A stretch of 64,000 nt of DNA, from the NCBI GenBank assembly GCA_009691105.1, contig SHVU01000010.1, positions 1 to 64,000 of the forward strand, written 5' to 3'. Positions 27,209 through 35,525 of the stretch are shown one piece after another. This DNA comes from Rhodospirillales bacterium. GTDB lineage: Bacteria > Pseudomonadota > Alphaproteobacteria > Rhodospirillales > SHVU01. Position numbers and translations under genes: made by a program. Within the stretch, counting starts at the first letter, position 1. Every line of letters begins with the position of its first letter. The notes under the pieces are model-generated. The model was not told where the DNA came from, searched no databases, and was given only the letters and a program-made list of their open reading frames with translations.

Positions 27209-29446
27209 CTAGGTCGCTTCGACGAAGCTCGTCATCACCTTCTTGGTGCCGGCTTTCTCGAAGGCGATCTCAAGCTTCGGACCGTCGATGGCGAGGATCC
27301 GCCCGTAGCCGAACTTCTGATGGAAAATCCGCTGGCCGGTCGCGAAGACGGAGCCGGAGTTGACCGGAGCAAAGCTTGGCGATTCCGGTCCGACCAGACG
27401 CAAAGCATGGCGCGGGCGCGGCGCGGCGAGAACCGGAGCGTCGTCGAAGCGTGACCGTCCTCCGGCCTCGGCCAAAAGTCCCGGCTCGACGAGAGCCTCG
27501 ACATTGGCGGCCGGAAGCTCGGCGATGAACCGGGACGGCAACGGATTCTGCCATTGGTTATAGACGCGACGGCTCCCCACAAAGCTGATGATGGCGCGGC
27601 GCTTGGCGCGGGTCAGGCCGACATAGGCGAGACGACGCTCTTCCTCGAGGCCCTTTGGCCCTTCTTCTTCCAAGGTGCGCTGGTTCGGGAACAGCCCCTC
27701 CTCCCAGCCGGGAAGAAACACGGTGTCGAACTCAAGGCCCTTGGCGCCGTGGAGGGTCATGAGACTCACTTTGTCCGTGCCGGCAGCTTCCTGGTTTTCC
27801 ATGACCAAGCTAACGTGCTCGAGAAATCCTTGCAGGTTCTCGAACTCGGCCAGCGCCGCGATCAGCTCCTTTAAGTTCTCGAGCCGGCCCGGAGCTTCGG
27901 GCGTCTTGGCCTGGCGCCACATCGCGGTGTAGCCGGATTCGTCCAAGACCTGCGCGGCAAGATCGGCATGCGCAATGGTCGCAAGCTGCGATCGCCACCG
28001 CGCCATATCGCCAAGCAGGCGAATGAACGTGGCGCGCGGCTGCGGCTTGAGTTCGTCGGTCTCGACCAGGCGCGCGACGGCCATGGTCAGAGGAATCTTT
28101 TCGGCGCGGGCGAACTCGTGGACCGTGCGAAAGGTCGTGTCGCCAAGACCGCGTTTCGGAACATTGGCGATCCGCTCGAACGCCAGATCGTCGGCGGGCT
28201 GCACGATAACGCGCAAATAGGCGACGGCGTCGCGGATTTCCTGGCGCTCGTAGAATCGCGGCCCGCCGACTACGCGGTACGGAACGCCCAGCGTGATCAA
28301 GCGCTCTTCGAATTCGCGGGTTTGGAAACCGGCGCGCACAAGAATGGCGATACCGCTCAACGGCTCACCCTTGGTTTGGCGCGATTCGATCTCATCACCG
28401 ATGAAACGGGCTTCGTCCTCGCCGTCCCAGAGCCCAACGACCCGCACCGGCTCGCCTTCGGCGGACTCGGTCCACAGCGTCTTACCGAGACGGCCTTGGT
28501 TATGCGCGATCAGCTCCGATGCGGCAGCGAGGATATGCGGCGTCGAGCGATAGTTGCGCTCCAACCGAATAACTGTGGCGCCCAGAAAATCGGCCTCGAA
28601 GCGCAGGATGTTGCCGATCTCGGCGCCGCGCCAGGAATAGATCGACTGATCGTCGTCACCGACGCAGCAGAGATTGCGATGCGCCTGGGCGAGAAGACGT
28701 AGCCACAGGTATTGCGAGACGTTGGTGTCCTGATACTCGTCGACCAGGATGTAGCGAAACTGCTGCTGATAGCGCGCCAAGACGTCTGGCTGCTTCTGAA
28801 AGAGCGTGATGACGTGAAGCAGCAGATCGCCAAAGTCGCAGGCGTTCAGGGTCGCAAGACGCTCCTGATAGTCCGTGTAAAGACGGAGCGCCTGACCATC
28901 GGCGATCTTAGCCCCTTCAACGGCGGAGACCTTGTCCGGGGTCAGGCCGCGATCCTTCCAGCGCGAGATGGCGGCCTGAAGGGCCCGAGGCGGCCAGCGT
29001 TTCTCATCGATCTCGTGGGATTCGAGGAGCTGCTTGAGGAGACGCAGCTGGTCATCCTGATCGAGAATCGAGAAGTTCGGCTTCAAGCCGATCGCCTCGG
29101 CATGAGCCCGCAGGATCCGAGCACTCAAGGCGTGGAACGTACCGATCCACCACCCTTCGACCGCCCGGCCAAAGAGGCGCGCGGCGCGCTCCCGCATTTC
29201 GGCGGCGGCTTTGTTGGTGAAAGTAACGGCCAAGACCTCCCAGGGTCGGGCCTTGCCTTCGAGCAGAAGATGGACGAAACGGGTCGTAAGGACGCGGGTC
29301 TTGCCCGTCCCGGCGCCGGCCAGCACCAGCACAGGCCCATCGGTCGCCAGCACAGCATCGCGCTGGCGATCGTTCAAGCCTTCTAGATAGCTGCGGTTTG
29401 GTTCCGTTGAGGCGGCCAAATGGTCCGCCTCATGCGACTCGATCAT
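27209..29446 (-). CDS. uvrD: UvrD/PcrA-family ATP-dependent DNA helicase
   Basis: A 745-residue superfamily 1A 3'-5' helicase. Motifs in order are the Q motif LNDRQRDAV, Walker A AGAGTGKT, motif II VDEYQDTN, motif III DDDQSIYSWRGAE, RLERNYRS, TLHGAKGLEFD (motif V) and VGLTRAKRRAII (motif VI). The C-terminal Tudor-like segment GQRIFHQKFGYGRIL is the PcrA/UvrD RNA polymerase-binding module. The role is nucleotide excision and mismatch repair and removal of stalled complexes. It is followed directly by prmA. Confidence 0.94.
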   Translation of the reverse strand: MIESHEADHLAASTEPNRSYLEGLNDRQRDAVLATDGPVLVLAGAGTGKTRVLTTRFVHLLLEGKARPWEVLAVTFTNKAAAEMRERAARLFGRAVEGWWIGTFHALSARILRAHAEAIGLKPNFSILDQDDQLRLLKQLLESHEIDEKRWPPRALQAAISRWKDRGLTPDKVSAVEGAKIADGQALRLYTDYQERLATLNACDFGDLLLHVITLFQKQPDVLARYQQQFRYILVDEYQDTNVSQYLWLRLLAQAHRNLCCVGDDDQSIYSWRGAEIGNILRFEADFLGATVIRLERNYRSTPHILAAASELIAHNQGRLGKTLWTESAEGEPVRVVGLWDGEDEARFIGDEIESRQTKGEPLSGIAILVRAGFQTREFEERLITLGVPYRVVGGPRFYERQEIRDAVAYLRVIVQPADDLAFERIANVPKRGLGDTTFRTVHEFARAEKIPLTMAVARLVETDELKPQPRATFIRLLGDMARWRSQLATIAHADLAAQVLDESGYTAMWRQAKTPEAPGRLENLKELIAALAEFENLQGFLEHVSLVMENQEAAGTDKVSLMTLHGAKGLEFDTVFLPGWEEGLFPNQRTLEEEGPKGLEEERRLAYVGLTRAKRRAIISFVGSRRVYNQWQNPLPSRFIAELPAANVEALVEPGLLAEAGGRSRFDDAPVLAAPRPRHALRLVGPESPSFAPVNSGSVFATGQRIFHQKFGYGRILAIDGPKLEIAFEKAGTKKVMTSFVEAT

Positions 29447-29524
29447 GACGGAACTATAGGTGCAGGTCGGACGCGATGCCAGCGCACCGCGTCTCGCACC
29501 TTCGCGCGATGCGATTCGCGGCGG

Positions 29525-29899
29525 CTATTTCTTTTTCCGGGTCGTCGCGAGGAGTGCCAGAAAATCCTGACGCGCGTCTTCGGGCATCGCGTAACGCTGG
29601 AAAATTTGCTCGGCCTCGCGCTCCGCAGCCGAGGAACCTGCCGGCGTCGTTATCGCCGACGGCGACGGAGCAATACGAACGCCCACACCGTGTGGATCGG
29701 CGGTCACGACAACGCCGGCCGCGCCGAGCGCGTTTTGGATCGCCGTCAAATTGTTGGGAAAGGGCGTGCGCGCGCCGCGTTCGAAATCCGCGACGGTTTG
29801 CTTGGCGACGTTGGCGTGCTTGGCAAGTTCAGCTTGATTCCAGCCGGCCAACGCCCGCGCCGCCTTGCACAGCTTGCCCGTAAATCGCGCGTCATCCAT
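29525..29899 (-). CDS. XRE-family helix-turn-helix regulator
   Basis: A 124-residue protein with an N-terminal HTH_3 domain (residues about 6-62: LCKAARALAGWNQAELAK, VAKQTVADFERG). The unannotated C-terminal half ends with a basic RKKK tail and contains AAEREAEQIFQRYAMPEDA, probably helical. The ATG at 29899 is preceded by GAGG; a longer frame from 29974 is possible but runs through the AT-rich promoter. A perfect palindrome lies just upstream of the ribosome site, which suggests autorepression. It is divergent from a small exported protein gene. Confidence 0.85.
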   Translation of the reverse strand: MDDARFTGKLCKAARALAGWNQAELAKHANVAKQTVADFERGARTPFPNNLTAIQNALGAAGVVVTADPHGVGVRIAPSPSAITTPAGSSAAEREAEQIFQRYAMPEDARQDFLALLATTRKKK

Positions 29900-29907
29900 T
29901 CCGACCT

Positions 29908-29922
29908 CAATATTAAATATTG
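29908..29922. promoter_or_regulatory. Palindromic operator candidate for the XRE regulator
   Basis: CAATATT-A-AATATTG is a perfect 7-bp inverted repeat with a 1-bp centre, 9 bases upstream of the regulator's ATG. A further half-site CAATAT lies at 29924-29929. The tract to 29953 is strikingly AT-rich for this genome and lies between divergent genes, as expected for a shared control region. Confidence 0.55.
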
Positions 29923-30022
29923 ACAATATCACACTACCTAAATATAAATACACGACCTCAGGCTGGTCGTTCAAGCACCGTTTTCTGTCATGTCACCGCT
30001 CATCACACACGGAACGCAGGCC

Positions 30023-30343
30023 ATGACCCGGCTGACGCGGATCCTGATCGCCCTCGCCGCTGGCGCCGCCGCGCTGACGTTGAGCGTCTCCGTCAACGCC
30101 GCCGATGCCGCCCCATCCTGTGCCCGACGTCCGGCGGTCGTCGACGGGCTAAAGCGGAATTTCGCCGAAGTCCCGGTCGCAGTCGGCTTGCAGGCCGACG
30201 GCTCGATGATGGAAGTCTTTGCGTCGCCAAAGACGGGAAGCTGGACCATCGTCGTCACGCGTCCCAACGGCACAAGCTGCGCGGTCGCCGACGGCGAAAA
30301 CATCGAAGTACGGCCGGTGTCCGCCCTCGAATCTGGTAGCTAA
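30023..30343 (+). CDS. Small exported protein of unknown function
   Basis: A 106-residue protein. Residues 1-30 form a Sec signal (MTRLTRILIALAAGAAALTL, cleavage probably after VNAADA). The mature part has two Cys (CARRP, TSCAVADGEN) that could form a disulfide and a beta-rich core ADGSMMEVFASPKTGSWTIVVTRPNG. I recognise no family with certainty. The ATG at 30023 is chosen because it starts the signal peptide directly; an ATG at 29990 would add 11 residues. The HtrA-like gene follows 118 bases downstream on the same strand, so both may act in the periplasm. Confidence 0.7.
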   Translation: MTRLTRILIALAAGAAALTLSVSVNAADAAPSCARRPAVVDGLKRNFAEVPVAVGLQADGSMMEVFASPKTGSWTIVVTRPNGTSCAVADGENIEVRPVSALESGS

Positions 30344-30460
30344 TTAGCGCGCTCGATGTGTGACGGCGCAGACGGGATAGAATCCTAGATTTTTTTGGTG
30401 TGCGCTTCCGCCCGGGCGTGGACTTCGGGTTGGAATCTATGCCATTGGAGTAGCGTGCTC

Positions 30461-31486
30461 ATGTTCGCCCGATTGTCCGTCCTCCGCCTTCTCATCCTCG
30501 CCGGACTGGTCGCCGTTGGCGTCAGCCTCGCGAACGATCGCGTCTTTGCCGCGACGCCGTCCGAAGAACCCGCCGCCCATGTTCTGGGCGCGATGGTCGG
30601 GCTACGCATCAGCGTGCCGCCCGACGCGCGTAGCGCTCAGACGCTGGGCGCCGAGCGCGCCGGCGGCGGCGTCGTGATCGATGAGAATGGATTAGTGGTG
30701 ACGATCGGCTATTTGATCTTGGAAGCCGGCCGCATCGACATCATCAAAGCCGATGGCGAAGCCGTTCCGGCCCACGTCGTCGGCTACGATCATGAATCCG
30801 GCTTCGGCCTGGTGCGCGCCGAATCCGCGCTCGGCATTAAACCGATCCGACTAGGTCAATCCTCGGCGCTGGCCGAGGGCGACCGCGTGCTCGCCGTCAG
30901 CGTCGGGCCGCGCCCGGTCACTCCCGGCTACGTCGTGTCGCGCAAGCCGTTTGCCGGCGGGTGGGAATACCTGGTCGAGAACGCGATCTACACGTCGCCG
31001 CCGCATCAGAATTTCGGCGGTGCCGCCTTGATCAACGAGGAAGGACGGCTGGTCGGCATCGGCTCGCTCTATATCAACGTTGCGCTTCCCGGAGCGCAGC
31101 CATTGCCCGGCAATATGTTCGTCCCGATCGACGATCTGAAACTGATCTTCACCGACATGATCGAGCACGGCCGGCGCGCCAAAGGGCAAAAGCCGTGGCT
31201 CGGCGTCAACACCGAGGAAGCGTTCGGCCGCGTCTTCGTGTCGCGCGTCACGCCGGGCAGCCCGGCCGAGAAAGCCGGCATCAAAGCGGGCGACATCATC
31301 ATGGGCGTCGGCGGCCGCCGCGTCGAAAGCATGATCGACTTTTATCGAAAGATTTGGACGCTGGGCGAACCTGGCATCGCCGTGCCGCTCGACGTGCTGC
31401 AGCAGTCGAGCGATCTCACGATCCGCAAAGTCGACGTGCCGTCGGTCAGCCGTTACGACTGGCTGAACATCAAGCGCGGGTACTGA
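30461..31486 (+). CDS. HtrA/DegP-like exported protein lacking the catalytic triad
   Basis: A 341-residue protein. A signal peptide (1-31) is followed by a trypsin-like S1C domain (about 35-235) and one PDZ domain (241-325, PWLGVNTEE, VTPGSPAEKAGIKAGDII). The fold's landmarks align with DegP, but the catalytic residues do not. The His site reads VVTIGYLI (Tyr84), the Asp site DHESGFGLV (Gly114) and the Ser site HQNFGGAAL (Phe185). All three are replaced while the surrounding strands and the PDZ are well kept. It is probably a non-proteolytic chaperone or scaffold in the envelope. It is convergent with phoB (9 bases between stops). Confidence 0.82.
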   Translation: MFARLSVLRLLILAGLVAVGVSLANDRVFAATPSEEPAAHVLGAMVGLRISVPPDARSAQTLGAERAGGGVVIDENGLVVTIGYLILEAGRIDIIKADGEAVPAHVVGYDHESGFGLVRAESALGIKPIRLGQSSALAEGDRVLAVSVGPRPVTPGYVVSRKPFAGGWEYLVENAIYTSPPHQNFGGAALINEEGRLVGIGSLYINVALPGAQPLPGNMFVPIDDLKLIFTDMIEHGRRAKGQKPWLGVNTEEAFGRVFVSRVTPGSPAEKAGIKAGDIIMGVGGRRVESMIDFYRKIWTLGEPGIAVPLDVLQQSSDLTIRKVDVPSVSRYDWLNIKRGY

Positions 31487-31495
31487 CGCGCCGGC

Positions 31496-32188
31496 CTAAC
31501 CCGGCTCGACGTCGATAGCGTAGCCGGCGCCGCGGACCGTTCGGATCACGTCCGCTTCTCCGATCCGATTGAGCGCTTTGCGCAACCGCAGGACGTGAAC
31601 GTCGACCGTGCGCGGCTCGACGTCCAAATCTCGGCCCCAGACCTGATCCAAAAGTTGCTCGCGGGAGAACACCCGGCGCGGCTTTTCCATGAGAGTCCGT
31701 AACAGGCGGAATTCGGTCGGTCCGAGCTTGACCGCCGAGCCGGCGCGCGAGACGCGATGCGCCGCCAAATCCATGACGACGTCGCCGTATTCAAGCCGCT
31801 CTTCGCTCAAGGCCGGACGCGAACGCCGCAAGATGGCGCGAACCCGGGCGATGAGCTCCTTGGGCGAGAACGGTTTGGTCAAATAATCGTCGGCGCCGCT
31901 TTCGAGGCAGTGGACGCGATCCGATTCCTCGCCGCGCGCCGTCACCATGACCACTGGTAAGCGACGGGTTGCCGCTCCGCGCCGGATCCGACGGCAGACC
32001 TCGAGGCCGGATAGCTTCGGCAGCATCCAGTCGAGAACGACGACGTCCGGCGTTTCCTCGGCGAGCGCGATCAGCGCTTCCTCGCCGTCGCTGGCAATGG
32101 CCGTCCGAAATCCGTCTTTCTCGAGGTTGTAGCGAATGACCTCAACGAGGGGCGGCTCGTCCTCGACGATCAGCGCGAGAGGTTTCAT
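31496..32188 (-). CDS. phoB: Phosphate regulon response regulator
   Basis: A 230-residue OmpR-type response regulator. The receiver domain has phosphoacceptor Asp53 (VVLDWMLP), the acidic pair at ED10-11 and Lys in YLTKPFSPKEL. The C-terminal winged-helix domain ends with DVHVLRLRKALN and VRGAGYAI. It is the last gene of the phosphate cluster and its start overlaps the phoU stop (ATGA). Placing phoB at the promoter-distal end of the pst operon gives positive feedback if the Pho box upstream of pstS drives the whole unit. Confidence 0.95.
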   Translation of the reverse strand: MKPLALIVEDEPPLVEVIRYNLEKDGFRTAIASDGEEALIALAEETPDVVVLDWMLPKLSGLEVCRRIRRGAATRRLPVVMVTARGEESDRVHCLESGADDYLTKPFSPKELIARVRAILRRSRPALSEERLEYGDVVMDLAAHRVSRAGSAVKLGPTEFRLLRTLMEKPRRVFSREQLLDQVWGRDLDVEPRTVDVHVLRLRKALNRIGEADVIRTVRGAGYAIDVEPG

Positions 32189-32907
32189 GTCCGCTCGGAC
32201 GGGTTGGTGGACGGGGCCGTACTGGCGGCATCGACCTTGCGGCGCTCTTCGACGGGCAACTTGCCGCGGATCAGGAACAGGACCGATTCCGCGACGTTGG
32301 TCGCATGGTCGCCGACCCGCTCGATATTCTTGGCGATGAACAGAAGATGCGTGCAGGGCGAAATGTTGCGCGGATCTTCCATCATGTAGGTCAGAAGTTC
32401 GCGAAACAGGCTGGTGTGAAGCTGGTCCACCGCCTCGTCCTGAGCCAGCACGTCTTCGGCCTTCTCGGCATCGCGCGCCACATATGCATCCAACACCGTC
32501 TTGACCATGGTCTGAGCGAGTTGGCCCATCCGCGCGATCGAGTGGATCGACAGCGCCGGCGAGGCATCGGCGATGGCGGAGATGCGCTTGGCGACGTTCT
32601 TGGCGTAGTCGCCGATGCGCTCGAGGTCAGCCGCGATCTTGATCGCGGCAACCGCGGCGCGCAGGTCGTCGGCCATGGGCTGACGCAACGCCAGGAGCCG
32701 CAGCGCCAAGGCATTGACCTCGGTTTCGATCTCGTCGATGCGGCGGTCACGCTCGATGATCCGCGCCGCCGCTTCGATGTCGTGCTTGACCAGAGCCTCG
32801 AACGTTTCAGCGAGTTGCGATTCCGCAAGGCCGCCCATCTCGGCGATCTTGCTCTCGAGCCGCGTCAGCTCGGTGTCGAAGGATTTGACGATGTGTTCGG
32901 ACGCCAT
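32185..32907 (-). CDS. phoU: Phosphate transport/signalling regulator PhoU
   Basis: A 240-residue all-helical protein with two PhoU repeats. Each carries the metal-binding E/D-rich pattern, for example IERDRRIDEIETEVN and the second-repeat LAQDEAVDQLHTSLF. It links Pst transporter state to PhoR and represses the Pho response when phosphate is plentiful. The ATG at 32907 gives the canonical MASEHIVKSFDTEL start; upstream in-frame codons lack similarity. It sits 28 bases after pstB and overlaps phoB. Confidence 0.95.
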   Translation of the reverse strand: MASEHIVKSFDTELTRLESKIAEMGGLAESQLAETFEALVKHDIEAAARIIERDRRIDEIETEVNALALRLLALRQPMADDLRAAVAAIKIAADLERIGDYAKNVAKRISAIADASPALSIHSIARMGQLAQTMVKTVLDAYVARDAEKAEDVLAQDEAVDQLHTSLFRELLTYMMEDPRNISPCTHLLFIAKNIERVGDHATNVAESVLFLIRGKLPVEERRKVDAASTAPSTNPSERT

Positions 32908-32935
32908 GGCGTTCGTTCCATTCAATCCGCTTCGG

Positions 32936-33757
<822 letters not shown>

Positions 33758-33767
33758 GGGCCCCTCC

Positions 33768-35516
33768 TTAGAACTGAGCGCCGGCGAATCGCTTCTTCAA
33801 GCGATTGCGGACGACGATGGCAAAGGCATTCATGCTCGCGACGAGCGTGATCAAAAGCAGCGTCGTGACGAACACCATGGGCTTGCCGGCTTCGGAATTG
33901 CGCGACTGAAAGCCGACGTCATATATGTGGAAGCCAAGATGCATGAAACTCCGTTCCAGATGCAGGAACGGGAAGATGCCGTCGATCGGCAGCTCCGGCG
34001 CCAATTTGACGACGCCGACCAGCATCAACGGCGCGACTTCGCCGGCGCCACGCGCCATCGCCAGAATGACCCCGGTCATGATCCCGGGCATGGCCTGTGG
34101 CAAGACGACGCGACGAATTGTCTGCCACTTGGAAGCGCCGCAGGCGAGCGAGCCTTCGCGGACACTCAGCGGCACGGCGGCCAACGCTTCTTCTGACGCA
34201 ACGATCACGACCGGGACGGTCAAGATGGCGAGCGTGAGCGACGACCACAGCAAGCCGCCGGTTCCGAACGTCGGGCTCGGTAAGCGTTCCTGGAAGAACC
34301 AGGCGTCGATCGACCCGCCGACGAGATAGGCGAAGAAGCCGAGGCCGAAGACGCCGTAGACGATCGACGGAACGCCGGCAAGATTGTTGACCGAGATACG
34401 GACCGCGGCGACGAGACGCCCTTGCTTGGCGTATTCGCGCAGGTACAGCGCCGTGATCACGCCGAACGGCGTCACGGCGACGACCAGCAAGAGAGTCATT
34501 GCGAAGGTGCCGAAGATCGCCGGCAACACGCCGCCCTCGGTATTGGCTTCGCGGGGCTCGTCGCTCAGGAATTCCCACCAGCGCGATAGATACACGCCGA
34601 TGGCCTGGAACACGTTCAAAGCATTGGCGGGATACATCCGGACGATTCCGGCCAGCGGCACTTTGATCTCGCGGCCGGTGACGTCCGCAAAGACGATTTC
34701 GTTGCGCGCATTCTCGGCCTTCAAGGCGTTGGCTTCGCCGACGAGGCGCTGATACTGCGCTTGGAGCTCGACGGAACGGGTGGCGAGCTCGTCGGTGGCG
34801 CGACGGTGCTCCGAGCTGCCCTCGCCGTCGGTCAGCGCCACCTTGCGAACATGCAGCCGCTCGGCTTCGAGTTCGTGGTTAATGGCGCCGATGCCGTCGC
34901 GTTCCAGCTCGCGAATGCGCGCCCATCGCGCCCGAGCGCGATCATGGGCTTGGTCGAGAACGGCGCGGTCAAGATCGGCAGCAGACCGTGACTGGCCAGA
35001 CAACGTCGCCGTCTTGATCCGTCCGATCAAAGGACCCCATTCAAGACGCTCGACGAAATGGTAATCCGCGGGATGAGCGACGCTGGCCACGGTGTGGTCG
35101 GATACCCAGCTAAAATCCTCGTTGTAGAGATCGTAGTTGCCGATCCGGTAAAGCGTTCGGTTGGCGTGACCGTCGGCGGCATCCATGGCCCGTTGCGCTT
35201 CGGGCGACATCCGGCCGCGCTCGTCGGCGGCCGGCCGGTACAGCTCGGACCGGATCGGTTCGCCGGCAATGATGGTCGCGCCATCGGTCAGGCGGATTTC
35301 GGCGATCGGTTTCGGATAGAACGTCGCAATACCGTTCCAAAAGACCAGGAACAGTAACCCGACGATCATCAGAACGCCGAGCGCCAACGCGCCGCCCAAG
35401 CCCCACAGATATGGCTCGCCATAGGCGCTGAGAGCGGTAGCGCGCAAAGACGACGCCGATTGCGCCGGGGTCCGGTCGGTCGGGTTGTCGTCGCGCGCGA
35501 TGGGCACGGTGTCCAT
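33768..35516 (-). CDS. pstA: Phosphate ABC transporter permease PstA (long form)
   Basis: A 582-residue permease, about twice the classical size. One N-terminal membrane segment (about 39-62) is followed by some 250 residues of extracytoplasmic sequence, partly coiled-coil ([39 protein letters not shown]). This corresponds to the DUF3333-type region. The permease core starts at about 318 and contains the ATPase-coupling loop [22 protein letters not shown]. Long PstA and PstC forms occur together in other proteobacteria. The role of the extension is unknown. Confidence 0.92.
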   Translation of the reverse strand: MDTVPIARDDNPTDRTPAQSASSLRATALSAYGEPYLWGLGGALALGVLMIVGLLFLVFWNGIATFYPKPIAEIRLTDGATIIAGEPIRSELYRPAADERGRMSPEAQRAMDAADGHANRTLYRIGNYDLYNEDFSWVSDHTVASVAHPADYHFVERLEWGPLIGRIKTATLSGQSRSAADLDRAVLDQAHDRARARWARIRELERDGIGAINHELEAERLHVRKVALTDGEGSSEHRRATDELATRSVELQAQYQRLVGEANALKAENARNEIVFADVTGREIKVPLAGIVRMYPANALNVFQAIGVYLSRWWEFLSDEPREANTEGGVLPAIFGTFAMTLLLVVAVTPFGVITALYLREYAKQGRLVAAVRISVNNLAGVPSIVYGVFGLGFFAYLVGGSIDAWFFQERLPSPTFGTGGLLWSSLTLAILTVPVVIVASEEALAAVPLSVREGSLACGASKWQTIRRVVLPQAMPGIMTGVILAMARGAGEVAPLMLVGVVKLAPELPIDGIFPFLHLERSFMHLGFHIYDVGFQSRNSEAGKPMVFVTTLLLITLVASMNAFAIVVRNRLKKRFAGAQF

Positions 35517-35525
35517 GGTGCGGTC

